This document shows positions 36,953 through 44,886 of a DNA stretch of 64,000 nt, piece by piece. How positions within the stretch are numbered: position 1 is the stretch's first letter; each line of letters starts with the position of its first letter. The position numbers and the translations under genes were made by a program. Under the pieces are notes generated by a model, which made no database searches, was not told the DNA's origin, and saw only the letters and a list, made by a program, of their open reading frames with translations. Source of the stretch: Hyphomicrobiales bacterium (GTDB lineage: Bacteria; Pseudomonadota; Alphaproteobacteria; Rhizobiales; Beijerinckiaceae); the NCBI GenBank assembly GCA_930633525.1, contig CAKNFP010000002.1, forward strand, positions 434,001 through 498,000, in the 5' to 3' direction.

Positions 36953-37995
36953 TGACGACGGCACGAGCGCATGCGAACGAAGGACTGGTGCCGACGCGGC
37001 CACTCGGCCGCAGCGGGCTCGATATTTCGGTGCTGGGCTTTGGCGCAGCGCCCCTGGGCGGCATTTATCGCAGCCTGAGCGATGCGGAGGCTGAGCAGAC
37101 CGTGGCCGCGGCTCTTGATAGCGGCCTGCGCTATTTCGACGTGGCGCCCTTCTATGGCCTGGGGCGCGCCGAGCGACGCCTTGGCGACGCCTTGCGCGAC
37201 CGACGTCAGGAATGCGTTCTCTCGACAAAGGTCGGTCGGCTCCTGCGTCCGCCGGCGAGTGGTGCCCGGCCACCGAGCATGTATGTCGATCCGCTGCCTT
37301 TCGAGGTCGTGTTCGACTACAGCTACGACGGCGTCATGCGCTCGCTCGAGGATAGCCAGCAACGCATGGGACTGCTGGCCTTCGACATCGTCTTCATTCA
37401 CGACGTCAACAGACGATGGCACGGGGACGACGTCGATCGGCGCTTCGATGAAGTCATGGGCGGCGGCTATCGCGCCCTCGATGAGCTGCGGCGATCAGGC
37501 CAGGTGAGAGCGATTGGTGTCGGTGTCAACGATAGCGACATTCTCCTTCGCTTTGCCGGCGCCGGACAGTTCGACTGCTTCATGCTCGCGGGGCGTTACA
37601 CGCTGCTGGAACAGACGCCGCTCGATGCGCTGTTCCCGCTATGCGAGCGCCAGGGCATCTCGGTGATATCGGCCGCCCCCTTCAATTCGGGGATACTCGC
37701 GACAGGCGCGCGCGACGGCGCGAAATATTTCTATACTGATGCCCCGGCGGATGTTTTAGACCGCACACGCCGCATCGAAGCCATCTGTGAGCGCCATGGC
37801 GTTCCCTTGATCGCCGCCGCGCTGCAATTCGCGCTCGGGCATCCGCTCGTCGCGAGTGTTGCCACCGGCTTCAGTTCGCCCGACGAGGTCAAGCAGGCTG
37901 CGGCGCTGATCCAGAGCCCGATCCCGGCAGGTTTCTGGGACGAGCTGAAGGCGGCTCAATTGATACGCCAGGACAGCCCGGTCAGGCTGACCTGA
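36949..37995 (+). CDS. Aldo/keto reductase, D-threo-aldose 1-dehydrogenase (L-fucose dehydrogenase) type
   Basis: TIM-barrel oxidoreductase of 348 residues from ATG 36949, overlapping the upstream stop. The family tetrad is visible: Asp and Tyr in YFDVAPFYGLGRAERRLG, Lys in LSTKVGRLLRP and His in IVFIHDVN. The start LGRSGLDISVLGFGAAPLGGIY and the middle block GVGVNDSDILLRFA fit the group that oxidises L-fucose, D-arabinose or L-galactose at C1 to the lactone with NAD(P). With the lactonase and UxaA-like lyase in the divergent operon this gives consecutive steps: sugar, lactone, aldonate, dehydrated product. Last gene of the operon; a palindromic repeat follows. Confidence 0.85.
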   Translation: MMTTARAHANEGLVPTRPLGRSGLDISVLGFGAAPLGGIYRSLSDAEAEQTVAAALDSGLRYFDVAPFYGLGRAERRLGDALRDRRQECVLSTKVGRLLRPPASGARPPSMYVDPLPFEVVFDYSYDGVMRSLEDSQQRMGLLAFDIVFIHDVNRRWHGDDVDRRFDEVMGGGYRALDELRRSGQVRAIGVGVNDSDILLRFAGAGQFDCFMLAGRYTLLEQTPLDALFPLCERQGISVISAAPFNSGILATGARDGAKYFYTDAPADVLDRTRRIEAICERHGVPLIAAALQFALGHPLVASVATGFSSPDEVKQAAALIQSPIPAGFWDELKAAQLIRQDSPVRLT

Positions 37996-38010
37996 GATCA
38001 AGGAGGCCGC

Positions 38011-38110
38011 CCAGCCCTCCCTCTCCCGGCGGGAGAGGGCCGGGGTGAGGGGAAATCACCGGGAATGCACAAGACCTCACCTATCGGGATAGCCGGGACC
38101 AAGCCCGGCC
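38011..38110. repeat. Intergenic palindromic repeats (two types) between convergent genes
   Basis: CCCTCTCCC at 38019-38027 pairs perfectly with GGGAGAGGG at 38031-38039 around GGC, and GGGGTGAGGGG follows. I recognise this as a common intergenic palindrome of Hyphomicrobiales genomes. A second element with CCGGG (38093-38097) and CCCGG (38104-38108) inside GGGACCAAGCCCGGCCATGA, also familiar from such genomes, follows. They lie between the ends of convergent genes and may serve as terminators or RNA-stability elements. Confidence 0.6.
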
Positions 38111-38154
38111 ATGACGGCTGAGGTTCAGCGATTCAATCGAATTGGGCAGTTCAC

Positions 38155-39864
38155 CTACGCCGCGCTTTCGCGAAAGCGCCGTGGCGGCTGGCCGCGCGTG
38201 CCGGTACGGACCGCCAGCAATTGGCCGGAGGCCGGCGCCTGAGCGGAAAGACCGGCTGGAAGACGGATCCATGTCGATGTCACGTAGAGCGTCGAAAGAT
38301 CATCGCCGCCGAACGCACAGTTGGTCGGCATCGGTACGGGTAGAATGACTTCCTCAACGAGACGACCCGACGGAGCATAGCGGCATACGCGCCAGCCGCC
38401 GAGGCAGGCGACCCAGAGGTGATCCTCCGCATCCACGGTTATGCCATTCGGGTTGCCGGGCAGCACGGTCGCGTCCAGAAACTCACGTTGATTGGCGATG
38501 CGCCCGGTTTCGAGATCATAGTCGAAAGCAAAGACGATGCTATTGGCCGAATCGGCGAAGTAAAGCCGCTCGCTTCTGGTATCGAAGGCCACGTTCTTGG
38601 CCATGCCGACCTTGTCGATGCGGCGGTGCACAGCGAGATCCCCTTCCACTGCATAAAGGCTGCCGCGGCCGATCTCGTGGTTGATGGCCATGGTCCCGAC
38701 CCACAGCCGGCCCCTGGCATCGACGCCAACCGTGTTGCAGCGGTTGTCGACGCGGTCCGCCTCCGGGTCCACAAGCCGACGTTCCGAACCATTGTCCGTG
38801 TCCAGCACGAACAGCCCATGCTGGCCGGCGGCGATCAGGCGATCCTGATCATCGAAGGCAATGCCCGCCGTCAGGCGCGGAAGCTCCGTGCGTCCCGCCT
38901 CACGTCGGGCGGGGTCCCACCACCTGAGCGCCGGCGCCAGAACGTCCACCCAGTAGAGACGCCTGCGCGTCTGGCTCCAGACGGGGTTTTCGCCGACGAA
39001 GTCGCGCCCTGTCGGCAACACCTCGACCTTGCTCGCCACCGGCTCCTCCGGCCGTGGCTGAACGGGCCGTGTCGCGTAGCCCATGCCGATATGACCGGAA
39101 GCGCGGCGCGCCGCCTCGACGAGGGCGCGGCCCGCGTCATGCAGATCCTCGGCCGCTATCTGATCTGTTTCGAACAAGCAGGCGAGCGCCCCTATGGGAT
39201 AGCCCGTCTCATCAAGGATGGCCGATGCTGCGCCGGCCCGGCCGGAGACCGGCTCGCGCGTCATCACCGCATAACCCAGCGCCTTGGCGACGCCGAGATC
39301 GGCCCTCAGCCGGTCCATCGCCGCTTTCTCAAGCGGCGGCTGCAATGACAAGGCCTTGAGGAAGGCGTCACAGCGATCTTCCGGGAGGGCGGCGAGCAAT
39401 GCGCGGCCCGCCGCGCTTTCGATAGCGCGTGATCGGGGCCAGAAGCGCACCAGGCGTCCATAGGATGGATCTGCATCCTCGAAGTCGAGAACGAAGACGT
39501 CCTCATTATCGAGCACCATCACGCAGATCGTACGCTGCAACAGACGCGCGACGCGGGCGAGTTCAGGCTTGGCGGCCCGGATGATGCCGCTTTGATCGAG
39601 GCTGCGACGCGAGAGCTCGAGCACCCGCATACCCACATGATAGGTGCGCGTGCGCTCATCATGGCGAATGAGACGCCGGCTCGCCAGCGCGGCCAGCAGC
39701 CGATGCAATGACGCGCGTGGGATGCCGATGGATTTCTCGAGATCCCGGAACCGAGGCGGCTGCGGCGCGGTGCCGATGGCAAGCAGCACATCGAGGCCCC
39801 GCAAGAGGGCCTGCGCGCCAGGGACATCGCCGTCCTGCTCCGTTTCGCTTGCCGGCTCCACCAC
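38155..39864 (-). CDS. IclR-family regulator fused to SMP-30/gluconolactonase-like domain
   Basis: One chain of about 569 residues. Residues 15-75 are an IclR winged helix (ALLRGLDVLLAI, then KSIGIPRASLHRLLAALASRRLI); residues 90-260 the IclR effector domain (GIIRAAKPELARVARLLQRT, SRAIESAAGRALLAALP); a short linker; residues 280-569 a complete SMP-30 propeller (FVGENPVWSQ, NRCNTVGVDARGRLWVG). Of the lactonase metal ligands Glu292 and Asn424 are kept, but the Asp of the PDG motif is Asn473 (GNPNGITVD), so catalysis may be lost and the domain may act as a lactone or aldonate sensor. Start: GTG 39864, six bases after GGGAG; earlier in-frame starts would overlap the divergent gene. Probable controller of the enolase/SDR/ABC operon. 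Confidence 0.88.
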   Translation of the reverse strand: MVEPASETEQDGDVPGAQALLRGLDVLLAIGTAPQPPRFRDLEKSIGIPRASLHRLLAALASRRLIRHDERTRTYHVGMRVLELSRRSLDQSGIIRAAKPELARVARLLQRTICVMVLDNEDVFVLDFEDADPSYGRLVRFWPRSRAIESAAGRALLAALPEDRCDAFLKALSLQPPLEKAAMDRLRADLGVAKALGYAVMTREPVSGRAGAASAILDETGYPIGALACLFETDQIAAEDLHDAGRALVEAARRASGHIGMGYATRPVQPRPEEPVASKVEVLPTGRDFVGENPVWSQTRRRLYWVDVLAPALRWWDPARREAGRTELPRLTAGIAFDDQDRLIAAGQHGLFVLDTDNGSERRLVDPEADRVDNRCNTVGVDARGRLWVGTMAINHEIGRGSLYAVEGDLAVHRRIDKVGMAKNVAFDTRSERLYFADSANSIVFAFDYDLETGRIANQREFLDATVLPGNPNGITVDAEDHLWVACLGGWRVCRYAPSGRLVEEVILPVPMPTNCAFGGDDLSTLYVTSTWIRLPAGLSAQAPASGQLLAVRTGTRGQPPRRFRESAA

Positions 39865-39889
39865 ATCTGACTCCCATCGATTCGCGCAT

Positions 39890-39931
39890 TCATGAGAATT
39901 GAAGTTGACATCAATCACAACTGTCTCATGA
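39890..39931. promoter_or_regulatory. Divergent promoter with inverted repeats (candidate IclR operator)
   Basis: TCATGAGA at 39890-39897 and TCTCATGA at 39924-39931 are perfect inverted copies. Inside them AGTTG (39903-39907) and CAACT (39918-39922) form a second inverted pair. They fill most of the 97-base gap between the IclR-lactonase fusion gene and the divergent enolase-superfamily gene, the expected place for an IclR operator. Confidence 0.6.
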
Positions 39932-39961
39932 TATGGAACAAATAGCACGCCGGGAGAAGAA

Positions 39962-41158
39962 ATGTCCACGGATGGCCCAAAGCCGCTTACGATCCAGGCC
40001 TTGCAACCCCATCTCATCCGGGTTTCACCCAAAACGCACTGGATCATCGTCGAACTGAGCCTGGCTGATGGCACAACGGGCTGGGGGGAGGCGACGCTTG
40101 CCGGCGCTGAAGAGGCTGTTCTCGCGGAAATCGCTCACGCCAACACGTTGCTCGCCGGGCTCGGCTTCTCCGGCCCTGCGGAGATCGTCAGCCGTCTGCG
40201 GCTGGCGCACGCATCGCTGGCACGGACGATCGTGATGCGGGCCGTGGAGCAGGCCGCTCTCGACGCGCTCGCCCGTCGCGCCGGGCTGCCGCTGGCGGCG
40301 CTCCTCGGCGGTCCCGAGCGCATGACCATTCCCATCTATGCCAATATCAATCGCGGCATTGCTGATCGCAGCCCCGCCGGCTTCGCCGCGCGCGCCCGCG
40401 ACGTGGTGACGTCGGACGGTTACAGGGCTGTCAAGATCGCCCCCTTCGATGGCTTGAACTGGGCGCGGACCGATCATGTTGCGGGCCAGCGCCTCCTCGC
40501 CGCCGGTATCGCGCGCATCGAAGCCGTGCGCGAAGCCATCGGGCCGGAGACAGCTCTGCTTGTGGACTGCCACGCGCGCCTTTCACCGGTAATGGCGCGG
40601 CAAGTGTTGCGCGCTGTGGAGGCGACATCCCTCTTCTGGTTCGAAGAGCCCCTCGACGAGCACGCCTTCGACGGCGAAACGGCAAGGGCGCTGCGCAGCT
40701 TCGCCAATGATCGCGGCGTCAGGATTGCGGGCGGCGAGCAACTCGCAACGATGACAGAGGCCCGCGATTTCCTCGCACGCGGTGCATGCGACGCCATTCT
40801 GCCGGACCTGCGCTGGACAGGCCTGCGCTCAGGGCTGACCATTCTGGAACTTGCCGCCTCTTCGGGCGTCGCGGTCAGCCTGCACAATCCCGTCGGGCCG
40901 GTGCTTGACCGCATCAGCCTGCAGATGGCGGCGGCGCTGCCGTCCTTCCTTATTCTCGAGCGGCAAGTGCGCGAGAGCCCGCTTTTCGACGAAATCGGCG
41001 GCGGACACGACACAGTCGTGGACGGCGCCATCGCGATCGACGCGGTACCCGGCTTTGGGCCGCCGCCTGATCGTCAGGCCCTTGGCCGGCACGCGGTCCG
41101 GGATTTCGCACGCCCCGCGAGCCTTGCCGGGATCCCTGGCGCAGGAGGTGACGCATGA
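39962..41158 (+). CDS. Enolase-superfamily sugar-acid dehydratase (mandelate racemase/muconate lactonizing type)
   Basis: Protein of 398 residues with the N-terminal capping domain (GTTGWGEATLAG) and C-terminal barrel. The Mg ligands fit Asp in LLVDCHARL, Glu in LFWFEEPLDE and Glu in IAGGEQLATM; a Lys lies in the second-strand motif YRAVKIAPFDG and a possible acid/base His is in VSLHNPVGP. Most relatives dehydrate aldonates such as galactonate, rhamnonate or fuconate, others are racemases or cycloisomerases. It is the first gene of an operon with an SDR and a peptide/sugar-type ABC importer, divergent from the IclR-lactonase fusion, so an acid-sugar dehydratase is the best guess. Confidence 0.85.
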   Translation: MSTDGPKPLTIQALQPHLIRVSPKTHWIIVELSLADGTTGWGEATLAGAEEAVLAEIAHANTLLAGLGFSGPAEIVSRLRLAHASLARTIVMRAVEQAALDALARRAGLPLAALLGGPERMTIPIYANINRGIADRSPAGFAARARDVVTSDGYRAVKIAPFDGLNWARTDHVAGQRLLAAGIARIEAVREAIGPETALLVDCHARLSPVMARQVLRAVEATSLFWFEEPLDEHAFDGETARALRSFANDRGVRIAGGEQLATMTEARDFLARGACDAILPDLRWTGLRSGLTILELAASSGVAVSLHNPVGPVLDRISLQMAAALPSFLILERQVRESPLFDEIGGGHDTVVDGAIAIDAVPGFGPPPDRQALGRHAVRDFARPASLAGIPGAGGDA

Positions 41159-42012
41159 CCGTTCCGATCCGCCCGACCGCCTCCGACATGCCGCTCAAAG
41201 CTGATCTCACCGGCCGTCGCGTGCTGGTGACCGGCGCCAGCCGGGGCATTGCCGCGGCAATCGCGCGCGGCTTAGCGGCATGCGGTGCAAGGCTCGCCCT
41301 GAATTACTGCGCGGATGCCGACAAGCGCGCAGGCTTTGCCGATGCCGCAGATAACCTGGGAACGGAGATTAGCGAGGGTGGAGGCACAGCCGTCATCATC
41401 GAGGGAGACCTCACGCGCCCCGGAAATGCGGAGCGCGTCGTCGCGGACGCCATTGCCGCGCTTGGTGGCATAGACATTCTTGTCCTCAGCGCATCCATCC
41501 AGATTCACAAGGACTTCCTTGAGCAATCCCCCGCCGATGTCACGCAGCAACTCCAGATCAACGTGCTGTCGAATATCGCCATGCTTCAGGGTGTGCTTCC
41601 CCAAATGCGCCGGCAACACTGGGGACGTGTCGTAACCATCGGCAGTGTCCAGGAGACCGCCCCCTCCGGGGAGATGCCGATCTACGCCATGACGAAGGGA
41701 GCGCTGGAGAACCTCGTCCGCAATCTCGCCGTGCAGAACGCCGCCTATGGCATTACCGTCAACAACATCGCCCCAGGCCTCGTGCAGACGGATCGCAATG
41801 CCTTCCGACGCCGCGATCCGGCGGCATGGGAGACTGTTTCCGCCAGCGCCAATCCGATCGGCCGCGCCGGCCAACCGGAAGATATCGTCGGCGCGGCACT
41901 CTATCTTGCCTCCGATGCCGCCTCATTCGTGACGGGCACAACGATCCAGGTCACCGGAGGCGCCCATATTCCCTGGCGCCCCGACGCTTCACGTAGACAG
42001 GCCGCCGAGTAA
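41155..42012 (+). CDS. SDR-family oxidoreductase
   Basis: Short-chain dehydrogenase of 285 residues; ATG 41155 overlaps the preceding stop, though ATG 41188 (MPLKADLTGRRVLVTG) would fit the usual family length better. Cofactor motif VTGASRGIAAAIA (the last glycine of the standard TGxxxGIG is Ala), the strand LVLSASIQIH in place of the usual NNAG, catalytic Ser in TIGSVQE, and YAMTK with the catalytic Tyr and Lys. The replacement of NNAG by LSAS is uncommon. Context suggests oxidation or reduction of a sugar or keto-sugar acid in the same pathway as the enolase-superfamily protein. Confidence 0.85.
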   Translation: MTVPIRPTASDMPLKADLTGRRVLVTGASRGIAAAIARGLAACGARLALNYCADADKRAGFADAADNLGTEISEGGGTAVIIEGDLTRPGNAERVVADAIAALGGIDILVLSASIQIHKDFLEQSPADVTQQLQINVLSNIAMLQGVLPQMRRQHWGRVVTIGSVQETAPSGEMPIYAMTKGALENLVRNLAVQNAAYGITVNNIAPGLVQTDRNAFRRRDPAAWETVSASANPIGRAGQPEDIVGAALYLASDAASFVTGTTIQVTGGAHIPWRPDASRRQAAE

Positions 42013-42092
42013 CCACAGAGGCCATTCCGCCATTCAAGGCAAGTCCAAAGAAAAGCTCCGCATGACAGGAGCATCAATCCAGGAGGAACAGC

Positions 42093-43853
42093 ATGATTAC
42101 CCGCCGGGGCTTCAATAGCATAGCCGTTTCAATGGCCGCTCTTGGCGTTGCCGCGCCGAAGGCCGCGCTCAGCCAGTCGCCGGGCAATGTCGCCCGCAAC
42201 AAGACCCTGATCGTCGCCGTGCAGGCAGAGGCGCCGGTTTACCGCAACGTCGGCCAGGCCAATCCCTATTCGATCAATAACGAGGACTTCCGCGGGTCGA
42301 TCATCAACATGTTCGAGCCGCTATTTTACTACAACTCGAACAAGAACGAGGTCATCCCGTGGGTCGCCGCCGGGCTTGAAAGCAACGAAGACTACACCTC
42401 ATTCACAGTGAAGCTGCGCGACGGCGTCACCTGGAGTGATGGCAAGCCTTTCACCGCCGATGATGTCGTCTATACGCTCGAGATGCTAATGGCGAACGGC
42501 AAGGGAAAGCGCGATCTCACACAGTCATCCGGCGTCGCCGACGCCGTGAAGGCGGTCTCGAAGATCGACCCGCTGACCGTGAAGATCGATCTCAACAAAG
42601 GCGATCCGCGCTTTGCTTTCAAGTATCTGATCAACTACTTCGATATTGGTCTGCAATGGCTGCCGGCTCACGTCTGGCGGGATATACCCGACCCAGCGGC
42701 GTTCTCCTTCTTCGACGTCGCCAAGGGCTGGCCCCTCACCACCGGTCCATGGAAGGTCACGCGCTTCACCGACAACCAGATCTTCATGGACAGGCGGCCG
42801 GAGTGGTGGGCAACCAAGGCCGGTCTTGCAACCATGCCGGCCATGGAGCGCGTCATCACAATTCCCGGCGGCACCCGCGACCGGATGGCTCAACTCGTCG
42901 CGGCCAACCAGGTCGATATCGTCAATGACATCCAGATCAGTGAGGTGATGAAGCAACTCGTCACCCAGAACCCGAAGATCACGACATTCACGGGCAAAAA
43001 CTCTCCCTACGGCGCGAAGGACTGGTGGCCGACTTCGCTCTATTTCAATCACAAGAGTGAGAAATGGGCCGATGTCGATGTTCGTCGCGCTCTCAACCAC
43101 TATCTCGACCGCAAGCAACTCATCGACACCGCCTATGCCGGCGCCAGCGAGGCCAAATTCGATCCCTATCCCGGGTTCGGCTCGCTCAAACCCTATATCG
43201 ACGCGATCCGCCCCATCGCCGACAAATACGGGATCGGCCATTTCGACAAGGCCAAGGGCGACGCGCTGATGCAAAAGGCGGGCTTCGCCAAGAATGATGC
43301 CGGCATCTGGGCGAAGGACGGCAAGCCGCTGTCGGCGGTGATCGAAGCGATCCCGGTTCTCAATGCCATCGGCCCGGTCGTGGCGCAGCAATTGAAAAAC
43401 GCCGGCGTCGATGCGAGCTTCCGTTCCACCCCGGAAAGCCGCGCGATCATGCGCGACGGCAAGTATGATCTATGCCTCTTCGGCCATCGTGGCTCGATCA
43501 GCGATCCCTATGCGACGCTCGAAAACTACCACAGCCGCAATGCCTTGCCGGTCGGGCAGCCGATCCTCCTCCCCGCCCGCTGGTCGAACGCCGACTACGA
43601 CAAGATCGTCGATGAGGCTTCCAAAGTGCCACCGAATGACCCGCGGCTGATGGATCTCGTCAAGGCGGCCATGGAAATCTGGATGCGCGAGGCCGTCGAG
43701 GCTCCGATCTCGGAATGGTACCACCGCGTGCCCATGAACCAGACCTATTGGACCGGCTGGCCGAGCGAGGAGGATCCTTATATGCAGCCGAGCTTCTGGT
43801 ATACATCCGGAAGCTTTGGCTATGTCATGCCGAAGCTCAAGCCGGCATCCTGA
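42093..43853 (+). CDS. ABC transporter substrate-binding protein, family 5 (peptide/oligosaccharide)
   Basis: Periplasmic binding protein of 586 residues, DppA/OppA class. Strong AGGAGGAA ribosome-binding site before ATG 42093. Twin-arginine start MITRRGFN with a hydrophobic stretch ending ALSQ. Family blocks are GLESNEDYTSFTVKLRDGVTWSDGKPF (given here only to name the class), YFNHKSEKWADVDVRRALN-like region and DPYATLENYHSR. Proteins of this class bind peptides, nickel, opines and also plant- or algal-derived oligosaccharides. Because the operon starts with a sugar-acid dehydratase and an SDR, a carbohydrate ligand is more likely than a peptide. Confidence 0.87.
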   Translation: MITRRGFNSIAVSMAALGVAAPKAALSQSPGNVARNKTLIVAVQAEAPVYRNVGQANPYSINNEDFRGSIINMFEPLFYYNSNKNEVIPWVAAGLESNEDYTSFTVKLRDGVTWSDGKPFTADDVVYTLEMLMANGKGKRDLTQSSGVADAVKAVSKIDPLTVKIDLNKGDPRFAFKYLINYFDIGLQWLPAHVWRDIPDPAAFSFFDVAKGWPLTTGPWKVTRFTDNQIFMDRRPEWWATKAGLATMPAMERVITIPGGTRDRMAQLVAANQVDIVNDIQISEVMKQLVTQNPKITTFTGKNSPYGAKDWWPTSLYFNHKSEKWADVDVRRALNHYLDRKQLIDTAYAGASEAKFDPYPGFGSLKPYIDAIRPIADKYGIGHFDKAKGDALMQKAGFAKNDAGIWAKDGKPLSAVIEAIPVLNAIGPVVAQQLKNAGVDASFRSTPESRAIMRDGKYDLCLFGHRGSISDPYATLENYHSRNALPVGQPILLPARWSNADYDKIVDEASKVPPNDPRLMDLVKAAMEIWMREAVEAPISEWYHRVPMNQTYWTGWPSEEDPYMQPSFWYTSGSFGYVMPKLKPAS

Positions 43854-43881
43854 TAGTCTTCGTGGGAAATCGGAGGCAGTT

Positions 43882-44883
43882 GTGCCGTTTCGCCTGATAG
43901 TGCGACGTCTCGTGATGGTGCTGGCGGTTGTCTGGGCCGCCGGCACGATCAACTTCTTCATTCCGCGGATCTCGCCGAAGAATCCGATCGCCGAAAAACT
44001 GACCCAGATGGCTGGCACATCCGGCGTCGATCCGACGAAGATCAAGGAGATGGCGGAAGCGTTCAATGTCAAATTCGGCTTGGACAAGCCGCTCTGGCAG
44101 CAGTATCTGAGCTATCTGCATGATGTTTTCACACTCGATTTCGGCCAGTCCATCACGCAGTATCCTGTGCGTGTCTCAGCGCTGATCGGCGCGGCAATGC
44201 CATGGACGATCGGCCTGATGGTAACGACGACACTGATTGCCTTCATCCTCGGCACGTTACTCGGCGCCGCGGCCGCCTGGAAACGCGACAGCCGCATCTT
44301 GCAGATCCTGTCGCCGCTGATGATGGTCTTCTCCGCGATCCCGTTCTATCTGATCGGTCTCGTGCTGATCTACTTCTTTGCTGCCAAGCTCGGCTGGTTC
44401 CCTCTCTCGGGCGGCTATGGCATCATATCCATTCCCGACTGGTCGTGGGATTTCGCACTTGAAGTGCTTTACCACTCCGTCCTGCCGGCGCTGTCCATCA
44501 TCATCGCCTCGATCGGCACCTGGGCCATCGGCATGCGCGGCATGATGGTGACCGTGGAAGGCGAAGACTACATGACCTTCGCCGATGCGAAAGGCCTGCG
44601 TCCCGGCCGCCTCTTCCTGCGCTACGGCATGCGCAATGCGGTGCTCCCGCAAGTCACCGCGCTTGCGCTCTATTTCGGCCAGATCGTCACCGGCGCGGTT
44701 CTTGTCGAGATTGTCTTTGCTTATCCTGGCGTCGGCACTTTATTGCTCGATTCGATCAAGCTTTACGACTTCCCGACGATCTACGGCATCGTCTTCATTC
44801 TGACGCTGACCGTTGCCCTGTCGATGCTGATCGTGGACCTCATCTATCCCCTGCTCGACCCGCGCGTCCGGGTGGAGGCCTGA
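43882..44883 (+). CDS. ABC transporter permease, DppB type
   Basis: Permease of 333 residues, about six membrane helices. GTG 43882 follows GGAGG at 43872-43876; the frame extends upstream inside the binding-protein gene but is not coding there. Characteristic N-terminus RLVMVLAVVWAAGTINFFIPR, a long periplasmic segment, GQYPVR-like region DFGQSITQYPVRV, and the EAA-type loop YMTFADAKGLRPGRLFLRYGMRNAVLPQ. It pairs with the DppC-type permease four bases downstream. Confidence 0.9.
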   Translation: MPFRLIVRRLVMVLAVVWAAGTINFFIPRISPKNPIAEKLTQMAGTSGVDPTKIKEMAEAFNVKFGLDKPLWQQYLSYLHDVFTLDFGQSITQYPVRVSALIGAAMPWTIGLMVTTTLIAFILGTLLGAAAAWKRDSRILQILSPLMMVFSAIPFYLIGLVLIYFFAAKLGWFPLSGGYGIISIPDWSWDFALEVLYHSVLPALSIIIASIGTWAIGMRGMMVTVEGEDYMTFADAKGLRPGRLFLRYGMRNAVLPQVTALALYFGQIVTGAVLVEIVFAYPGVGTLLLDSIKLYDFPTIYGIVFILTLTVALSMLIVDLIYPLLDPRVRVEA

Positions 44884-44886
44884 GCC

